Notes: generated by a model from the sequence alone, not told the origin. A stretch of 60,821 nt of DNA from Bacteroidaceae bacterium (GCA_017551925.1 JAFZKA010000003.1:1-60821); one strand, 5' to 3'; positions 16,589-26,751 are shown, counted from the stretch's first letter. Translations and numbers: made by a program.

Positions 16589-17160
16589 TACTCCCTTATA
16601 ACTTTTACCAGTCCGCCCGAACCAAGTTTTATTATCCCTGATGCAACCGATCTGGTCTGTTCATTCTGACGATATTCAACAATGTAATCAACCCCCTGCT
16701 TTATGACATCGGCAATCTCACTGAAATTGGCAGCCGACGGCTGGCCGCTTATGTTGGCCGATGTGGATACCACTGCCCCACCCATGCGGCGGCACAACTC
16801 CTTGGAGAATGCCTCACGGGTAACCCGGATGCCTGCGCTGCCATCGTCGGCCAGCAGTTCAGGTGCCAGATGACGCACGTTGTCATAGATGATGGTGAGG
16901 GGCTTCTCAGCCAGATCCATCAGGTCATACGCCACGTCAGGGATATCGGGCACATAGTAGCCTAGTTTGGCATCGGAGTCAATGAGCGAGAGCATTGACT
17001 TGCTGTCTGAGCGCTGCTTGAGTTCAAAGATACGGCGCACGGCGGCAGAGTTGGAGGCATCACAACCTATTCCCCAGATGGTATCTGTGGGATAGAGGAT
17101 TATACCGCCATCGCGCATCACCTGCACAGCACGTTTTACATCTTCAATAAACTCCTGCAT
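16588..17160 (-). CDS. tsaC: L-threonylcarbamoyladenylate synthase (TsaC/YrdC type)
   Basis: This 190-aa single-domain YrdC protein makes threonylcarbamoyl-AMP for the t6A37 modification of ANN-decoding tRNAs. The conserved N-terminal YPTDTIWGIGCDA and following LKQRSDSKSMLSLI nucleotide-binding segments are clear. Later VVSTSANISGQPS is typical. It lacks the extra Sua5 domain. It overlaps prfC upstream and the ClC gene downstream by one base each, so all three are translationally coupled. Confidence 0.9.
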   Translation of the reverse strand: MQEFIEDVKRAVQVMRDGGIILYPTDTIWGIGCDASNSAAVRRIFELKQRSDSKSMLSLIDSDAKLGYYVPDIPDVAYDLMDLAEKPLTIIYDNVRHLAPELLADDGSAGIRVTREAFSKELCRRMGGAVVSTSANISGQPSAANFSEIADVIKQGVDYIVEYRQNEQTRSVASGIIKLGSGGLVKVIRE

Positions 17161-18725
17161 CAGAACTCGCTTGTAAAGTGGAACTTGATATGCTTAAAGT
17201 CAATCTGCGCCATCTGCAGCACATAGCCGCTGTCAGCCAGGAACACGTCACGACCCTCCATATCGGTAGCCATGAACTGATACTTGCGTTTCTTGAACGC
17301 CTCCAGTTCCGCCTCATCATCACTCTCAATCCAGCAGGCCTTGTAGAGACTGGCCGGTTCCCAACGACATAGGGCATTGTACTCATGCTCCAGGCGGTAT
17401 TGGATAACCTCAAACTGCAACTGACCCACCGTACCTATCAGTTTGCGGCCGTTGAACTGGTTGATGAACATCTGGGCCACACCCTCGCCCATCAACTGGT
17501 CAATACCCTTGGCCAGTTGCTTGGCACGCATGGGATCAGCGTTCTCAATGTATTTGAACATCTCAGGCGAGAAACTGGGCAGGCCCTTGAAATGGAGTTT
17601 CTCACCCTGAGTGAGCGTATCACCTATCTTGAAGTTACCTGTATCGGGCAGACCTATTATATCACCCGGCCACGCCTCCTCAATGGTGCTCTTGCGCTGC
17701 GCCATGAACTGCGTGGGCGATGAAAAGCGGAACGTCTTGTCCAAACGCACGTGATAATAGGGTTCGTTGCGCTGGAACCGGCCCGAGCATACCTTGCAGA
17801 ATGCTACCGATGAACGGTGGTTGGGATCAATGTTTGCGGTAATCTTGAATATGAATCCCGTGAACTTGCTGTCCTCAGGTTCCACCATTCGCTCAAGCGC
17901 CTGTGTAGGACGCGGACTTGGAGCAATCTGTACAAAGCAATTAAGCAGTTCCTGCACACCGAAATTGTTCAGGGCTGAACCAAAGAACACCGGAGCAAGT
18001 TCACCGCTCAAATACTGTTCACGGTCAAACGGCTCATATACACCATCAATCAGTTCCAGGTCAGCACGCAGTTTTGCTGCCTCACGCTCACCTACATGAG
18101 CCTCAAGGTCAGTGCTGTTTATATCAACTGCGACCTTTTCTGTCACCTTCTGCTTGTCAGGAGTAAAGAGGTCCAGTTTCTGCTCATAGATATTATAGAC
18201 ACCCTTAAAGCGGGCACCCTTCTCAATAGGCCAACTCAAGGGGCGTACGTGAATCTGCAACTCCTCCTCAAGTTCGTCAAGCAGGTCAAAGGGGTCATTA
18301 CCCTCACGGTCCAACTTGTTTACAAAAACAATGACCGGAGTCTTACGCATGCGACACACCTCCATAAGGCGGCGCGTCTGCAACTCAACGCCCTTGGCGC
18401 TGTCAATGACAATGATAACACTGTCAACGGCAGTCAGCGTGCGGAACGTATCCTCAGCAAAATCCTGGTGACCCGGAGTATCCAGAATGTTTATCTTGTA
18501 ACCTTCATAATCAAACTCCATGACCGATGTGGTCACTGATATTCCACGCTGTTTCTCAATGTCCATCCAGTCTGATGTGGCGGTCTTGCGTATCTTGTTT
18601 GACTTGACCGCTCCGGCAACCTGAATCTGGCCGCCGAACAGCAGGAATTTCTCAGTAAGTGTTGTCTTACCGGCATCGGGGTGCGATACAATCGCAAATG
18701 TTCTACGTCTGTTTATCTCTTCCAT
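17160..18725 (-). CDS. prfC: Peptide chain release factor 3
   Basis: This 521-aa GTPase removes RF1/RF2 from the ribosome after peptide release. G1 is [12 protein letters not shown]3 [11 protein letters not shown] with the catalytic His present, and G4 NKLDREG. Length and domain order are those of RF3, with the C-terminal RF3 domain ending FHFTSEF. It follows the DUF4924 gene by one base and overlaps tsaC. The intact G3 histidine contrasts with the EF-G paralogue at 2890-5040. Confidence 0.95.
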   Translation of the reverse strand: MEEINRRRTFAIVSHPDAGKTTLTEKFLLFGGQIQVAGAVKSNKIRKTATSDWMDIEKQRGISVTTSVMEFDYEGYKINILDTPGHQDFAEDTFRTLTAVDSVIIVIDSAKGVELQTRRLMEVCRMRKTPVIVFVNKLDREGNDPFDLLDELEEELQIHVRPLSWPIEKGARFKGVYNIYEQKLDLFTPDKQKVTEKVAVDINSTDLEAHVGEREAAKLRADLELIDGVYEPFDREQYLSGELAPVFFGSALNNFGVQELLNCFVQIAPSPRPTQALERMVEPEDSKFTGFIFKITANIDPNHRSSVAFCKVCSGRFQRNEPYYHVRLDKTFRFSSPTQFMAQRKSTIEEAWPGDIIGLPDTGNFKIGDTLTQGEKLHFKGLPSFSPEMFKYIENADPMRAKQLAKGIDQLMGEGVAQMFINQFNGRKLIGTVGQLQFEVIQYRLEHEYNALCRWEPASLYKACWIESDDEAELEAFKKRKYQFMATDMEGRDVFLADSGYVLQMAQIDFKHIKFHFTSEF

Positions 18726-18726
18726 A

Positions 18727-19272
18727 TTATTCTAAATCCAGCGTACCGGCCTTATCCTCCTTGTAGAGCATGGCCAGTTTTGAGATGAATGCCGATACAG
18801 CCTGCACTGCCTGAGCGGTACCGGCGCTTACGGGCTTGTCCTGCAGTTTGAGCATCCATACTCCGTACAGCAAATTAAAACAGTCACGCAACTCCTCATT
18901 GCTCTCCTCATGGTTCCTGGCGCGGAACTCAACTATAAACGGCAGCGCCTTGTAGTACAGGTCCCTGTATTCGGGCTGCTTGTGTGAATCCAGCAGCCTT
19001 GCATGCAGGTCCTCCAACAACACAAGCACGTTCTCATTTATCTGCAGATGGCCATGTTCGGTCTTGCCCTCGGTACGCATCATCTCTATCAGATCATCAT
19101 ACCACTGTTTCCACTTGAGGCAATCCTGCTGGCTGCGCCCGCTGCCCTTAATGACTGTTTCATACAGACGGTCGCTGTCAAGACCGGCTGCACGTAACAT
19201 ATCCTCAACCTGCCACATATAGAGCAAGAATTCGGCTATATTCTTGTTTCTTAAATCCTCTTGAACAAACAT
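18727..19272 (-). CDS. DUF4924 family protein
   Basis: This 181-aa, largely helical, soluble protein has no signal peptide or membrane segment. It matches my recollection of the Bacteroidales DUF4924 family, which is usually found next to prfC and a LysE-type exporter, as it is here. The N-terminus [24 protein letters not shown] is typical. It abuts lysE on one side and prfC on the other (one-base gaps). No catalytic motif is visible and the function is unknown. Confidence 0.75.
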   Translation of the reverse strand: MFVQEDLRNKNIAEFLLYMWQVEDMLRAAGLDSDRLYETVIKGSGRSQQDCLKWKQWYDDLIEMMRTEGKTEHGHLQINENVLVLLEDLHARLLDSHKQPEYRDLYYKALPFIVEFRARNHEESNEELRDCFNLLYGVWMLKLQDKPVSAGTAQAVQAVSAFISKLAMLYKEDKAGTLDLE

Positions 19273-19920
19273 TTACAAATTAATCAGTATATATGTGCAC
19301 CAACTTACCGATGCTACTATCAGTATGGTGCCAAGTATTCTGTTTATAATCCACAGTCCGCGCAGGTCAAAGCGGTTACGCACCTTGTTTATCAAGGTTG
19401 AAAGCGTAAGCCACCAGCAGACATCACCCATTATGGTAAACGCATAAGTCTGCATCTTGACTCCTGTACTGAAATCATCGACCGGCAGTGAAAAGAACGC
19501 AAACAGTCCCATGTAGAAAAAGACCACAAGCGGATTCACTATGGCCACCAGAAAACCTGTCAGGGTAAACTGGCCCAATGATTCCTTTTTGACCGAAACC
19601 TCTTTTGACTTGGCAAGCGGATTGTTCCTTACCGTGGTAATGCCAAATACCATGAGCAGTACGCATCCTGCAAGTTTCACCACTAAAGCAATATTAGGAT
19701 TTTCAAGATAACCGAGTACCAATGAGAGGCACATCATGGTGATGAATATATAGACTGCATCACTCAATGACACTCCAAGGCCGGTAAGAAATCCCTTCCA
19801 CCGGCCTTTGTTCAATGTTCTCTGAATGACAAGCACCCCCGACGGTCCCGCCGGGGCTGCTGCCAGAAATCCTATTGCCATTCCTTTGAGCAACAACTCA
19901 AAGACTGATACTTGATTCAT
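19273..19920 (-). CDS. LysE/RhtB family exporter
   Basis: This 215-aa inner-membrane protein has about six hydrophobic helices. The N-terminal signature AAPAGPSGVLVIQRTLNKG followed by GLGVSLSDAVYIF is that of LysE/RhtB amino-acid exporters. The substrate cannot be told from sequence. It starts 8 bp after the DUF5723 gene and its stop codon abuts the DUF4924 start, so it is part of the long operon. Confidence 0.85.
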   Translation of the reverse strand: MNQVSVFELLLKGMAIGFLAAAPAGPSGVLVIQRTLNKGRWKGFLTGLGVSLSDAVYIFITMMCLSLVLGYLENPNIALVVKLAGCVLLMVFGITTVRNNPLAKSKEVSVKKESLGQFTLTGFLVAIVNPLVVFFYMGLFAFFSLPVDDFSTGVKMQTYAFTIMGDVCWWLTLSTLINKVRNRFDLRGLWIINRILGTILIVASVSWCTYILINL

Positions 19921-19928
19921 TCAGGCTG

Positions 19929-21323
19929 TCAACGCTTGTCTCCAAAAGCAAGATTCATACCCAGGCTGAAACTGAGTCCGAAATCTTTCATAGGAATAAA
20001 CTGAGGGTTAAACTCTGCTGCTATACGGTCAACTGCAAAGAAGAAATTGAATCCTCTTGGATGCAGGTTGAGCAAAAGTCCCATGGAATTACCCATAGTT
20101 GACAGGCCAATGTTACCGGTAACATCAAACCATTCACTTGGTGACATGCATATTGATGTCCTTGACTCAAAGTACGGAACCAGGCCAGTACGCAGTGTCA
20201 TGACTTCACCGAATGAAAGCCAGTCAGCAAAAGGCATCTCATACTCTGCACCTGTGCGGAACGTTGCATCAAGAGTTACTGACTTGTTCTCAGGCTCCCC
20301 CTGGCGATAGAGTTTGATCATATCCTTGTACTTGTTGCCTATATCCTCAAGTTGGGTATCCTTATCCTTGTCTTTTGCCATCACATCATAGTTCTCAAAA
20401 CCGTCAAACCTGACATACTCCTGATTGTCTGTGGCAAAAGTGGTGGTTTCACCCCAGTTGATGAAACCTATGTCAGTGATTGCGGCCGAAATCTTGAGTC
20501 CGTCAACAATATCCTTGAAATCATATTCGGCACCCAGATCAACAGCAAAACCGTAACTTGAAGGCATCTTGAAATCATACTTGTCTTTGAAACCGTCAAA
20601 CACATTCTCATCATTCACCTTGTACTCCATTCCGGGAACAGCAAGGTTCATGGTTCCGTTGCTCTTTACAAGCCACTCGTTTGCACCCAGGCTGGCATCA
20701 ATCTCATCAATGTTGAGACTTGCGTAAGCACCTCCTTCCAGGAATTTCAGGGCGCCACCGATTGTCAGGTGATCACCGATCTTGTGTGAATGTGCAACTG
20801 AATACTCCACATAGGTGATACTGGTTACATTAATGTCCTTGATAAGATAGTCACCCTGGCTGAAACTGGATTTCATGAATGAGAACAGGTCCTTGGGCAG
20901 TGAAACCTTTTCACTGTTACGCAACTTTACGTTGATTGTGGTGAACCAGTTCTTGCTGCCGAATCCGAATCCAAGAATATCCATATTCACGTCCACGTTA
21001 AACTGGGCTGCATCGGGCAGTGCATCAAGGAAATCCTTTGCGTCAATATCAGAACTCATGAATGTGGTCAGCATTCCGGGTTTTGATTTTGACTCAAATA
21101 TAAAGTGTGACATACCTACGGAACCCTCACCGTTGAATTGTATATTGCTGAGACCGGGCAACTCAACATAAGCCGGACGCTCAGGGGCGAAAGCCGGGTT
21201 CAGTTGGTAACGCTGATTGTAACCCTCAACAAAATATCCGGAAATACTGCTCTGTGCGTATGATGACGCAGACAGAACCAACATGGCTGAAACTGCCAAT
21301 GTATTCAATATATGCTTTTTCAT
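19929..21323 (-). CDS. DUF5723 outer-membrane-like protein
   Basis: This 464-aa exported protein has a signal peptide ending SASSYAQ at about residue 24. The mature part is rich in alternating amphipathic beta strands, contains Asn-Pro-Ala-Phe near its start, and ends with a strand-like LSFSLGMNLAFGDK, consistent with a beta-barrel of the FadL/PorV-like kind seen in DUF5723. The ATG at 21323 is preferred because the upstream ATG at 21350 would add nine residues before the signal peptide. It follows the 1012-aa lipoprotein gene by 26 bp, and the two may form an envelope pair. Confidence 0.75.
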   Translation of the reverse strand: MKKHILNTLAVSAMLVLSASSYAQSSISGYFVEGYNQRYQLNPAFAPERPAYVELPGLSNIQFNGEGSVGMSHFIFESKSKPGMLTTFMSSDIDAKDFLDALPDAAQFNVDVNMDILGFGFGSKNWFTTINVKLRNSEKVSLPKDLFSFMKSSFSQGDYLIKDINVTSITYVEYSVAHSHKIGDHLTIGGALKFLEGGAYASLNIDEIDASLGANEWLVKSNGTMNLAVPGMEYKVNDENVFDGFKDKYDFKMPSSYGFAVDLGAEYDFKDIVDGLKISAAITDIGFINWGETTTFATDNQEYVRFDGFENYDVMAKDKDKDTQLEDIGNKYKDMIKLYRQGEPENKSVTLDATFRTGAEYEMPFADWLSFGEVMTLRTGLVPYFESRTSICMSPSEWFDVTGNIGLSTMGNSMGLLLNLHPRGFNFFFAVDRIAAEFNPQFIPMKDFGLSFSLGMNLAFGDKR

Positions 21324-21349
21324 ATCCTTATTCTTTTTGAGGTTACACA

Positions 21350-24300
21350 TTACTTGTCTTCAGTAAAATCAACATTCACACCATTCGGCATATTCAGCAC
21401 AATATCATGGAGTTGAACGTACTGACCTTTCTGAATGCTGGACTGCTTGCCGTTTACCGACTCGCATTCAGCCTTGAATCCTATCGCCTCAAGTTTTTCA
21501 AGAGCACCTTTCTTTTTGAGATTAACGGCAATATGCACGTCAACCTCGGTACCATCCTTGCTGCCTGCATTAATGAGACACTTTTCAATTGAAATATCCC
21601 TTATCTCACGGTTCTTGTAGTCAAGAGGAACAGCGGTAATGGTTACGCCCAGCGGAATGGTGCTGAAAGCCTTGGCGTCAATGAAGATCTCAGCCGATTC
21701 AATCTTGTCAGCCACATCCTTGAGATTATCACCCAGATCCTTGATTGTATCTGAGTATTCCATATACAGGTTATTGAATGAAAGCGGAACCTGAACGTCA
21801 TAACTTCCCTCAACCGTGAGTTCACGTGTGATATCAACCTCATAGGCGTTGCTTGTGTCTGCAGTTGCAGTCAGGTCAAACTGAATCTTGTCAGGTATGG
21901 TTGTCATGAGGTCTGACAGACGGCTCATGCGCACGTAAAGCGGATTCGGCAGATCTGTTGAAGGCATCTTGTCCTTGTAGATAATCATTGTAGTAACATG
22001 TTTTTCCTCATTAAGCGGACATGCCGGCAACTTTATGATACCGTTGTTCTCATCGGCCACAACCGGACTGGCGGGTATCGGTTTGTTGTCAGAGTCTGTT
22101 GAAGTGAGTTGAAGGGCAAGATTGATGGGCACCGTGACCGAACTGGTGAGTGAAATGACAATCTCAGGATCACTCAAGGTAAACCTGTTGCCCTCATTCT
22201 TGAGGAAATCAACGTCACTGCCGAGTGAAAGTTCCACATCCTCATGGATGGGGTCTATCTCAGGATCAACCTTACCGATGATTGACTGAACCTTAACGCT
22301 CGCAAAGTTGACATTGGGAATCACTGTTATCTCATCCATATCACCGCTGTTGACAGTCTGGCCGTCAACTGAAACGGAACCTTTTATACGGACCTCCTGG
22401 TCTGAGAGCACCAGATGGTGCTGTGCATTGATTCTTTGAGGTGTGCTGAACTCCATGCCTTCAATCTGCAGGCCCTGGATGACGAATCCGTTTCCGTAAT
22501 CTGACAACTCGCCTTTATCACGGGTAAGGTCTCCGTCAATGATCAGTTTGCCTGACTCAAGTTTGACACGTGAGTCATTACCGTAATAACCCAGACGCAG
22601 GAAATCAGGGAATTCAATGGTGACATTTGAGAATGTCAGGGCGTCAATGGTCTGGGGAATACCCTGGAACTTGAGTCCTACTGCCATAGCGGCAGGATTA
22701 ACCAGGTTGATCCGGCTTACCTCAACAAGGGCCTTGTCAATCTTTTCATCAATTGATACATAAGTCGTATCATCAATGGTGGTCTCTATCTTGTCTGTCT
22801 GGACATTGGCATTCTTGACCTTAAGAGTACCGGAATATGCAAAGTTGAGTTCCTTGTCATTGAGAGCCTCAAGTGCGCTCTTGTCCAGATTATTTGCGGC
22901 AGCGATAACAATTTCAGCGTCATACTGCAGATTATTGCTGATGGTGATTGAGTTGTTCACCACTTTCTGCTGGACATCAAGAGAATTCACATTAAGAACA
23001 ACGGTCTTGCCTTTTGCCTTTCCGGGCCATATGTTGAGTTTGTTGTACTGAAGTTCATCCCACTGGCCGATGGCAACGTTATTGTCAAATACCTTGCCGT
23101 CAGAACGTTTTTCAAATGAGATTGCAGTTGGGAATGTGAGTGAGATTGCGCTTGACTCCTTAAATGTGAACGGAGCAATGTCAAAATCACCTATCTCCAA
23201 ACGGATCTCACTGTTTGCAGGATCAAATTCAACATACCTGACCTCTTTTATGTTATCCAGGTCAGTAATATTGAATGATGAAACGATTGACGCCGGCTCA
23301 AGAGAGATTGATTTCTCATTTGTGTTGACTGAGAAATCAGCCATCTGCAGAGTCTCCAGAATACCCACCTTTACGCCTGGTTTAAACGTACCTGGCTTTG
23401 TGGTCGTACCGGATATTGCAAGATTCAGAGAATAAGACAACTTATCCTTATATATGATTTGCGTACCGTCACTTGTCTCAATGCCGCAATTTGAGAAATC
23501 TGCCTCAACGACATTGAAAGAGATTGGCAGATTCTGGGTTTCCTTCGTTCCCGTTACATATACGCCATCAGGCATATTAATAGAGAAACTGTTATTGTTA
23601 ACGGTCACGTAATCTGCACTGATATATGCATCCAGTTCACTGTTTTTAGAGAGCGTAAAATTGTCAGGCAACTGGATTGAAAGACTCTTAACGGTGATTT
23701 TTGGATCATCCGTTACAGCATAAAATGATGACAGGTCAACATTAAGGGTAAGCTTCTGTCCTAATGATGTAGAGTTGGGATCTCCAAAAAACACTTTGTT
23801 AAGGCTTTTGACATCCTTAGGTAACAGATAGTCAAAATTGCAATCCACATATCTGGTAGGAACCGGAATTTCATATGGACCGAATGCCATGTTATCAGGA
23901 ACACCCACTTCGATGCCCAAAGAAGCATCATAATCATTCTTCAGTTCAGGCAGGCTTTGATTGATTGTCTCGAGACTGACAGAGGTTATTGCAAGGGTAT
24001 CATTCTGCGTCTTGCCTGTAATCTGCACATCATCAATATCGGTATTGTCAAAACTTGAACTGATGGGATCAATATCCGGTTTGGGGATATCAATGGTCAC
24101 ATCGTCAATGTCAACCTTGACCTTCTTGATGGTTCCGTCCATTGTAATGCCGTACAATCCGTTGTCAAGAGTGTCAAGGGCAGAATCATCATTGATCTTG
24201 ATAAGTGAGTCAATGTAGATCTTGCTCAGACTGCCCACAGGAATCTTAAGGCCATCGGGGGCTATCCGCATGTCAAGACTAAGTTTTTTCTTATCCAAAT

Positions 24301-24388
24301 CAAGTTCTTCGGATGTGGAAATACACGAGCCTAGGCCTAATGCAGCCGTCAAGCCGCATAAAAGCAATGTTCCGCAGTTTTTTCTCAT
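21350..24388 (-). CDS. Very large surface lipoprotein, unknown family
   Basis: This 1012-aa protein has a lipoprotein signal peptide with lipobox LGLGSC (C22), followed by ISTSEELDLDKK. The rest lacks membrane helices and is rich in Ile/Val/Asp and Thr, predicted as many beta strands. Recurrent phrases such as LPxxLxxL and NVDLSSF suggest tandem beta-sandwich domains, but I cannot define repeats by eye. I recognise no enzyme motif. It is the first gene of the operon and precedes a DUF5723 barrel protein, so a joint role at the outer membrane is the simplest guess. Similarity to a known adhesin was not apparent. Confidence 0.8.
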   Translation of the reverse strand: MRKNCGTLLLCGLTAALGLGSCISTSEELDLDKKKLSLDMRIAPDGLKIPVGSLSKIYIDSLIKINDDSALDTLDNGLYGITMDGTIKKVKVDIDDVTIDIPKPDIDPISSSFDNTDIDDVQITGKTQNDTLAITSVSLETINQSLPELKNDYDASLGIEVGVPDNMAFGPYEIPVPTRYVDCNFDYLLPKDVKSLNKVFFGDPNSTSLGQKLTLNVDLSSFYAVTDDPKITVKSLSIQLPDNFTLSKNSELDAYISADYVTVNNNSFSINMPDGVYVTGTKETQNLPISFNVVEADFSNCGIETSDGTQIIYKDKLSYSLNLAISGTTTKPGTFKPGVKVGILETLQMADFSVNTNEKSISLEPASIVSSFNITDLDNIKEVRYVEFDPANSEIRLEIGDFDIAPFTFKESSAISLTFPTAISFEKRSDGKVFDNNVAIGQWDELQYNKLNIWPGKAKGKTVVLNVNSLDVQQKVVNNSITISNNLQYDAEIVIAAANNLDKSALEALNDKELNFAYSGTLKVKNANVQTDKIETTIDDTTYVSIDEKIDKALVEVSRINLVNPAAMAVGLKFQGIPQTIDALTFSNVTIEFPDFLRLGYYGNDSRVKLESGKLIIDGDLTRDKGELSDYGNGFVIQGLQIEGMEFSTPQRINAQHHLVLSDQEVRIKGSVSVDGQTVNSGDMDEITVIPNVNFASVKVQSIIGKVDPEIDPIHEDVELSLGSDVDFLKNEGNRFTLSDPEIVISLTSSVTVPINLALQLTSTDSDNKPIPASPVVADENNGIIKLPACPLNEEKHVTTMIIYKDKMPSTDLPNPLYVRMSRLSDLMTTIPDKIQFDLTATADTSNAYEVDITRELTVEGSYDVQVPLSFNNLYMEYSDTIKDLGDNLKDVADKIESAEIFIDAKAFSTIPLGVTITAVPLDYKNREIRDISIEKCLINAGSKDGTEVDVHIAVNLKKKGALEKLEAIGFKAECESVNGKQSSIQKGQYVQLHDIVLNMPNGVNVDFTEDK

Positions 24389-24444
24389 ATTAAAAATGTT
24401 TGATTGATAATCAAGTTTGCAGCCCGGGTCAAGGGCATCAAATG

Positions 24445-24452
24445 CAAATGTA
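24445..24452 (-). promoter_or_regulatory. Promoter -7 box for the lipoprotein-DUF5723-lysE-prfC-fmt operon
   Basis: Minus-strand TACATTTG matches TAnnTTTG, 56 bp before the ATG of the large lipoprotein. Upstream lies a GC-rich palindrome GCGCATGCGC (24475-24484) close to the gldE stop codon. Confidence 0.55.
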
Positions 24453-24493
24453 TGAAAAAGTACGGTATGTACGCGCGCATGCGCACGATTTTT

Positions 24494-25807
24494 TCAGGAA
24501 CGCCTTACAGTTACCCTGATACCTGACAGGCGGCGCTCCTTTTTCTCCATTACCTTGAACTGGAGATCCTTGCAGACAAGTTCCTCATCCTTGCGCGGGA
24601 AATCACCCTTGAGTTCCAGCAGAAAACCGGCCAGAGTATCGGCCTCACCGGTATATTGGGCGTAATCATCCTCATCAAGGTCAAGGATTCTGAAAAAGTC
24701 AGGCAGCAGAGTCTTGCCTTCAAAAATATAAGAATCAGGTCCTATCTTGCGGTAACTTACCGAGTCCTCATCAAACTCATCATTAATCTCACCCAGAATC
24801 TCCTCAATGACATCCTCAAGAGTGACCAGCCCTGATGTTCCGCCGAACTCGTCAACCACAATGGCCATATGGATGCGGCCTGTCTGAAAGTCATGAAGCA
24901 GGTCATCAACCTTGCGGCTCTCAGGCACAAAGAATGCGGGTCGTATGAGTGACTGCCAGCGAAAACCGTCGCCCTTTTCAAGATAGGGCAGAAGGTCCTT
25001 TATGTAAAGAATTCCCTTGATATTGTCAGACGTTCCCGAATAGACCGGAACACGTGAATAGAAGTTCTCTCCTATGCATTTCATGACATCGGAATATGAG
25101 GCTTTGATGTCAAGCATCACCATGTCAATTCTGGATGTCATCACATCGACAACCGTTTCATCGCCGAAACGGATCACGCCCTCAAGCATCTGCTGCTCAT
25201 CATGTATGTCATCAGAGTCAGTAAGTTCAAGGGCATGCTCCAGCTGATCTACTGATATGTTGTAATTTTTCTTAGGCTGGACATGGTCTGATATCGCCTT
25301 GGAACGCATGAGCAATGACGACACCGGACGCAGCACGACAACCATGACGGAGAGCAGCGGAGCCGCCATAACGCAGAACTTGAGCGAGTTGTTTGACGAG
25401 TACAACTTGGGAATTATCTCACCGAACAGCAGCAGTATGAAAGTAAGCAGAACCGTGAGCACCACGAACTCAACCCAATCAGCCCCGAAATTTATCATCT
25501 GGGCGAAAGCCAGGTCAAGCAGCAGTATGATTGCCACGTTCACCAGATTGTTTGCTGTCAGTATTGTAGCCAGGAGCCGTTCCGAATCAGACAGCAGCGC
25601 ATGAGCCTTGCCGCTGCCCGGTATATCGCCGTCAGACAGGCGTTTCAGTTCATCGGGTGAGAGTGAAAAGAATGATGTCTCTGAGGCCGAAACAAAGCCT
25701 GAAAGCAGCAAAAGAAGCAGGGCCGTCACCAATGCGATGACAGACCCCGCTGTGGGAGCACAGAATGTGACAGCACCTGATGCTGCCGCTCCTGCCGTTA
25801 AAAACAA
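24494..25807 (-). CDS. gldE: GldE-like CNNM/CBS/CorC membrane protein
   Basis: This 437-aa protein has an N-terminal CNNM (DUF21) domain with about four hydrophobic segments (to ~residue 160), two CBS domains (~190-330, including VVDEFGGTSGLVTLEDVIEEILGEI split around the second) and a C-terminal CorC/transporter-associated domain. It resembles the gliding protein GldE, found next to ssb across Bacteroidetes. This lineage probably does not glide, and the protein may act in Mg2+/Co2+ handling or lipoprotein export. It starts 29 bp after ssb. Confidence 0.85.
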   Translation of the reverse strand: MFLTAGAAASGAVTFCAPTAGSVIALVTALLLLLLSGFVSASETSFFSLSPDELKRLSDGDIPGSGKAHALLSDSERLLATILTANNLVNVAIILLLDLAFAQMINFGADWVEFVVLTVLLTFILLLFGEIIPKLYSSNNSLKFCVMAAPLLSVMVVVLRPVSSLLMRSKAISDHVQPKKNYNISVDQLEHALELTDSDDIHDEQQMLEGVIRFGDETVVDVMTSRIDMVMLDIKASYSDVMKCIGENFYSRVPVYSGTSDNIKGILYIKDLLPYLEKGDGFRWQSLIRPAFFVPESRKVDDLLHDFQTGRIHMAIVVDEFGGTSGLVTLEDVIEEILGEINDEFDEDSVSYRKIGPDSYIFEGKTLLPDFFRILDLDEDDYAQYTGEADTLAGFLLELKGDFPRKDEELVCKDLQFKVMEKKERRLSGIRVTVRRS

Positions 25808-25836
25808 ATCCGGTTCTATAAGGCTGAAAGTCTAAG

Positions 25837-26250
25837 TTAGAACGGAGTATCGGATTTTCCGACCTCCGGCTGCTGTGGTGCAGCCACGGGAGCGCCCTGG
25901 GCATCCTTTTGGGACGTTCTTGCCGTGAGCATCTCCATATTGTCCACAAAGATTTCAGTCACGTAACGTTTTACGCCGTTCTGATCATCATAACTGCGGT
26001 TGCGGATACTGCCCTCAACGTAAAGTTTGTCACCTTTATGGACGTATTTTTCAACGGTCTCGGCCAACCCGCGCCAAAACACAAGGTTGTGCCATTCTGT
26101 TCTCTCAGGCACCTGAGTGCCGTTCTGAGCAACGTAACCTCTCTCTGACGTAGCCAGAGTAACATTTGCCACACAAATGTGGTTGTCCAGATATCTTACA
26201 TCCGGATCTTTACCCACATTGCCAATAAGAATAACTTTGTTTACTGACAT
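25837..26250 (-). CDS. ssb: Single-stranded DNA-binding protein
   Basis: This 137-aa OB-fold protein starts MSVNKVILIGNVGKDPDVR. It has WHNLVFWRGLAE and the KGDKLYVEGSIRNRSY strand typical of SSB. The tail is short and ends KSDTPF, a weak form of the acidic DDDIPF tip that recruits partner proteins. The frame is open for 37 codons upstream, but the ATG at 26250 matches the family and has a -7 box 26 bp upstream. In many Bacteroidetes mutY lies before ssb; here HU is the upstream divergent neighbour and mutY is absent. Confidence 0.93.
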   Translation of the reverse strand: MSVNKVILIGNVGKDPDVRYLDNHICVANVTLATSERGYVAQNGTQVPERTEWHNLVFWRGLAETVEKYVHKGDKLYVEGSIRNRSYDDQNGVKRYVTEIFVDNMEMLTARTSQKDAQGAPVAAPQQPEVGKSDTPF

Positions 26251-26276
26251 AGTAATTAGAATTAATATTTCATTCG

Positions 26277-26284
26277 CAAATTTA
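26277..26284 (-). promoter_or_regulatory. ssb-gldE promoter -7 box
   Basis: Minus-strand TAAATTTG with a TTTG about 20 bp upstream. Confidence 0.55.
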
Positions 26285-26421
26285 GCATTTACTCCACACA
26301 AAACCAAAACTCGCATACCTTTTTTTATCCTCAGTTGGCAGCAGAAATGAATTGAATACACAAAAGGATAAAAAAACGCATAAAAACATAGAAAAAGTTT
26401 TCACCATCACCAAAAATAAAC

Positions 26422-26429
26422 TACATTTG
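26422..26429 (+). promoter_or_regulatory. HU gene promoter -7 box
   Basis: TACATTTG matches TAnnTTTG, giving a leader of about 40 bases before the HU ATG. The 26251-26475 gap holds only this and the divergent ssb promoter. Confidence 0.6.
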
Positions 26430-26475
26430 CAGTCCGAAAAAGAAAACAACTTTTCAGACTTAAATTATTGACAAT

Positions 26476-26751
26476 ATGACAAAAGCAGATGTAGTTAGCG
26501 AGATTGCAAAGAAGACCGGCATTGACAAGGCCGACGTTCTTGCTTGCGTAGAAGGTTTTATGGAGGTAGTGAAAGGTTCACTTGAAAATGGTGAGAACGT
26601 TTACCTCAGAGGTTTCGGAAGCTTTATCACAAAGAAAAGAGCTGCCAAGGCCGCACGTGATATCCTCAAGAACACAACAATCACTGTTCCTGAGCACAAC
26701 ATTCCGGCTTTCAAGCCTGCCAAGACCTTTGCTACCGCTGTTAGAAAGTAA
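26476..26751 (+). CDS. HU-family nucleoid protein
   Basis: This 91-aa protein has the full HU/IHF fold: an N-terminal helical pair (MTKADVVSEIAKKTGIDKADV), then GFGSFITKKRAAKAARDI with the beta-arm, and the tip residues VPEHNIPAFKPAKTF. It is likely a dimeric, abundant architectural DNA-binding protein. It has its own promoter and is followed 24 bp later by a 29-codon basic ORF, with which it shares a terminator. Confidence 0.94.
   Translation: MTKADVVSEIAKKTGIDKADVLACVEGFMEVVKGSLENGENVYLRGFGSFITKKRAAKAARDILKNTTITVPEHNIPAFKPAKTFATAVRK

Noticed and set aside
26251-26361. 37-residue N-terminal extension of ssb
   Set aside because: It spans the promoter and is absent from SSB proteins; the MSVNKV start is the family start.
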